NCBI GenBank assembly: GCA_039812685.1
Contig: JBDIBB010000215.1
Span: 1 to 5,431 of the forward strand
Length of the DNA: 5,431 nt
From: JBDIBB01 sp039812685
GTDB taxonomy: Bacteria; Acidobacteriota; Vicinamibacteria; Vicinamibacterales; JAFNAJ01
Direction of reading: 5' to 3'
This document shows, in pieces, positions 5,425 through 5,431 of this stretch. Numbering within the stretch: position 1 is the stretch's first letter; each line of letters starts with the position of its first letter. Below the pieces are notes generated by a model. It searched no databases, had not been told where the DNA came from, and was given only the letters and a program-made list of their open reading frames with translations. The translations under genes and the position numbers were made by a program.

Positions 5425-5431
5425 ATGCCAC
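5425..5431 (+). CDS. Possible start of a downstream gene (only 7 nt visible)
   Basis: An ATG at 5425 sits about 18 nt after the predicted transcription start, with a GGGGG run (5414-5418) 6 nt upstream that could serve as a weak ribosome binding site. Only two codons fit in the window, so nothing can be said about the product and the call rests wholly on the promoter context. Confidence 0.25.

Noticed and set aside
4346..5431. A 361-codon minus-strand open frame covering the citryl-CoA lyase-like gene.
   Set aside because: It is opposite a gene with intact catalytic motifs and a strong ribosome binding site, and its translation is rich in Arg, His and Pro without any known motif.

Overview
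This window is a GC-rich stretch (about 70% G+C by eye) of a bacterial chromosome, with seven recognisable genes in two divergent groups. No rRNA, tRNA, CRISPR array, insertion sequence or phage gene was seen. The GC content, the wording of the proteins and the sparse promoters with TA-rich -10 boxes suggest an Acidobacteriota-like organism, perhaps of the Vicinamibacteria type. That is an inference from style, not from a marker gene.

Layout: (1) Positions 1-741, plus strand: the C-terminal part of an MscS-type small-conductance mechanosensitive channel that starts before the window. (2) Positions 811-3082, minus strand, transcribed right to left: a sugar-phosphate isomerase of the RpiB/LacAB family with an extra N-terminal domain, then deoxyribose-phosphate aldolase DeoC with a long cysteine-containing N-terminal extension, then a CheW-like protein with a basic disordered tail. 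Gaps of 38 and 17 nt suggest one operon, convergent with the channel gene. (3) Positions 3161-5323, plus strand: hypoxanthine phosphoribosyltransferase (hpt), uracil phosphoribosyltransferase (upp), and a short citrate-synthase-superfamily protein resembling citryl-CoA lyase, whose ribosome binding site overlaps the upp stop codon. A promoter and possible start of another gene lie at the extreme right end.

The core theme is nucleoside turnover. Hpt and Upp recover the bases using PRPP, DeoC splits deoxyribose-5-phosphate into acetaldehyde and glyceraldehyde-3-phosphate, and an RpiB-type enzyme would handle the pentose phosphate. The most interesting signal is in the minus-strand pair. The isomerase begins with a segment resembling the N-termini of EutQ and EutT, proteins of ethanolamine microcompartment loci. 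DeoC begins with an amphipathic helix of the kind used to target enzymes into bacterial microcompartments. Together with the known presence of DeoC-type aldolases in some microcompartment loci, this suggests that deoC-rpiB may be a satellite locus feeding a microcompartment encoded elsewhere. No shell protein gene is present in the window, so this remains a hypothesis.
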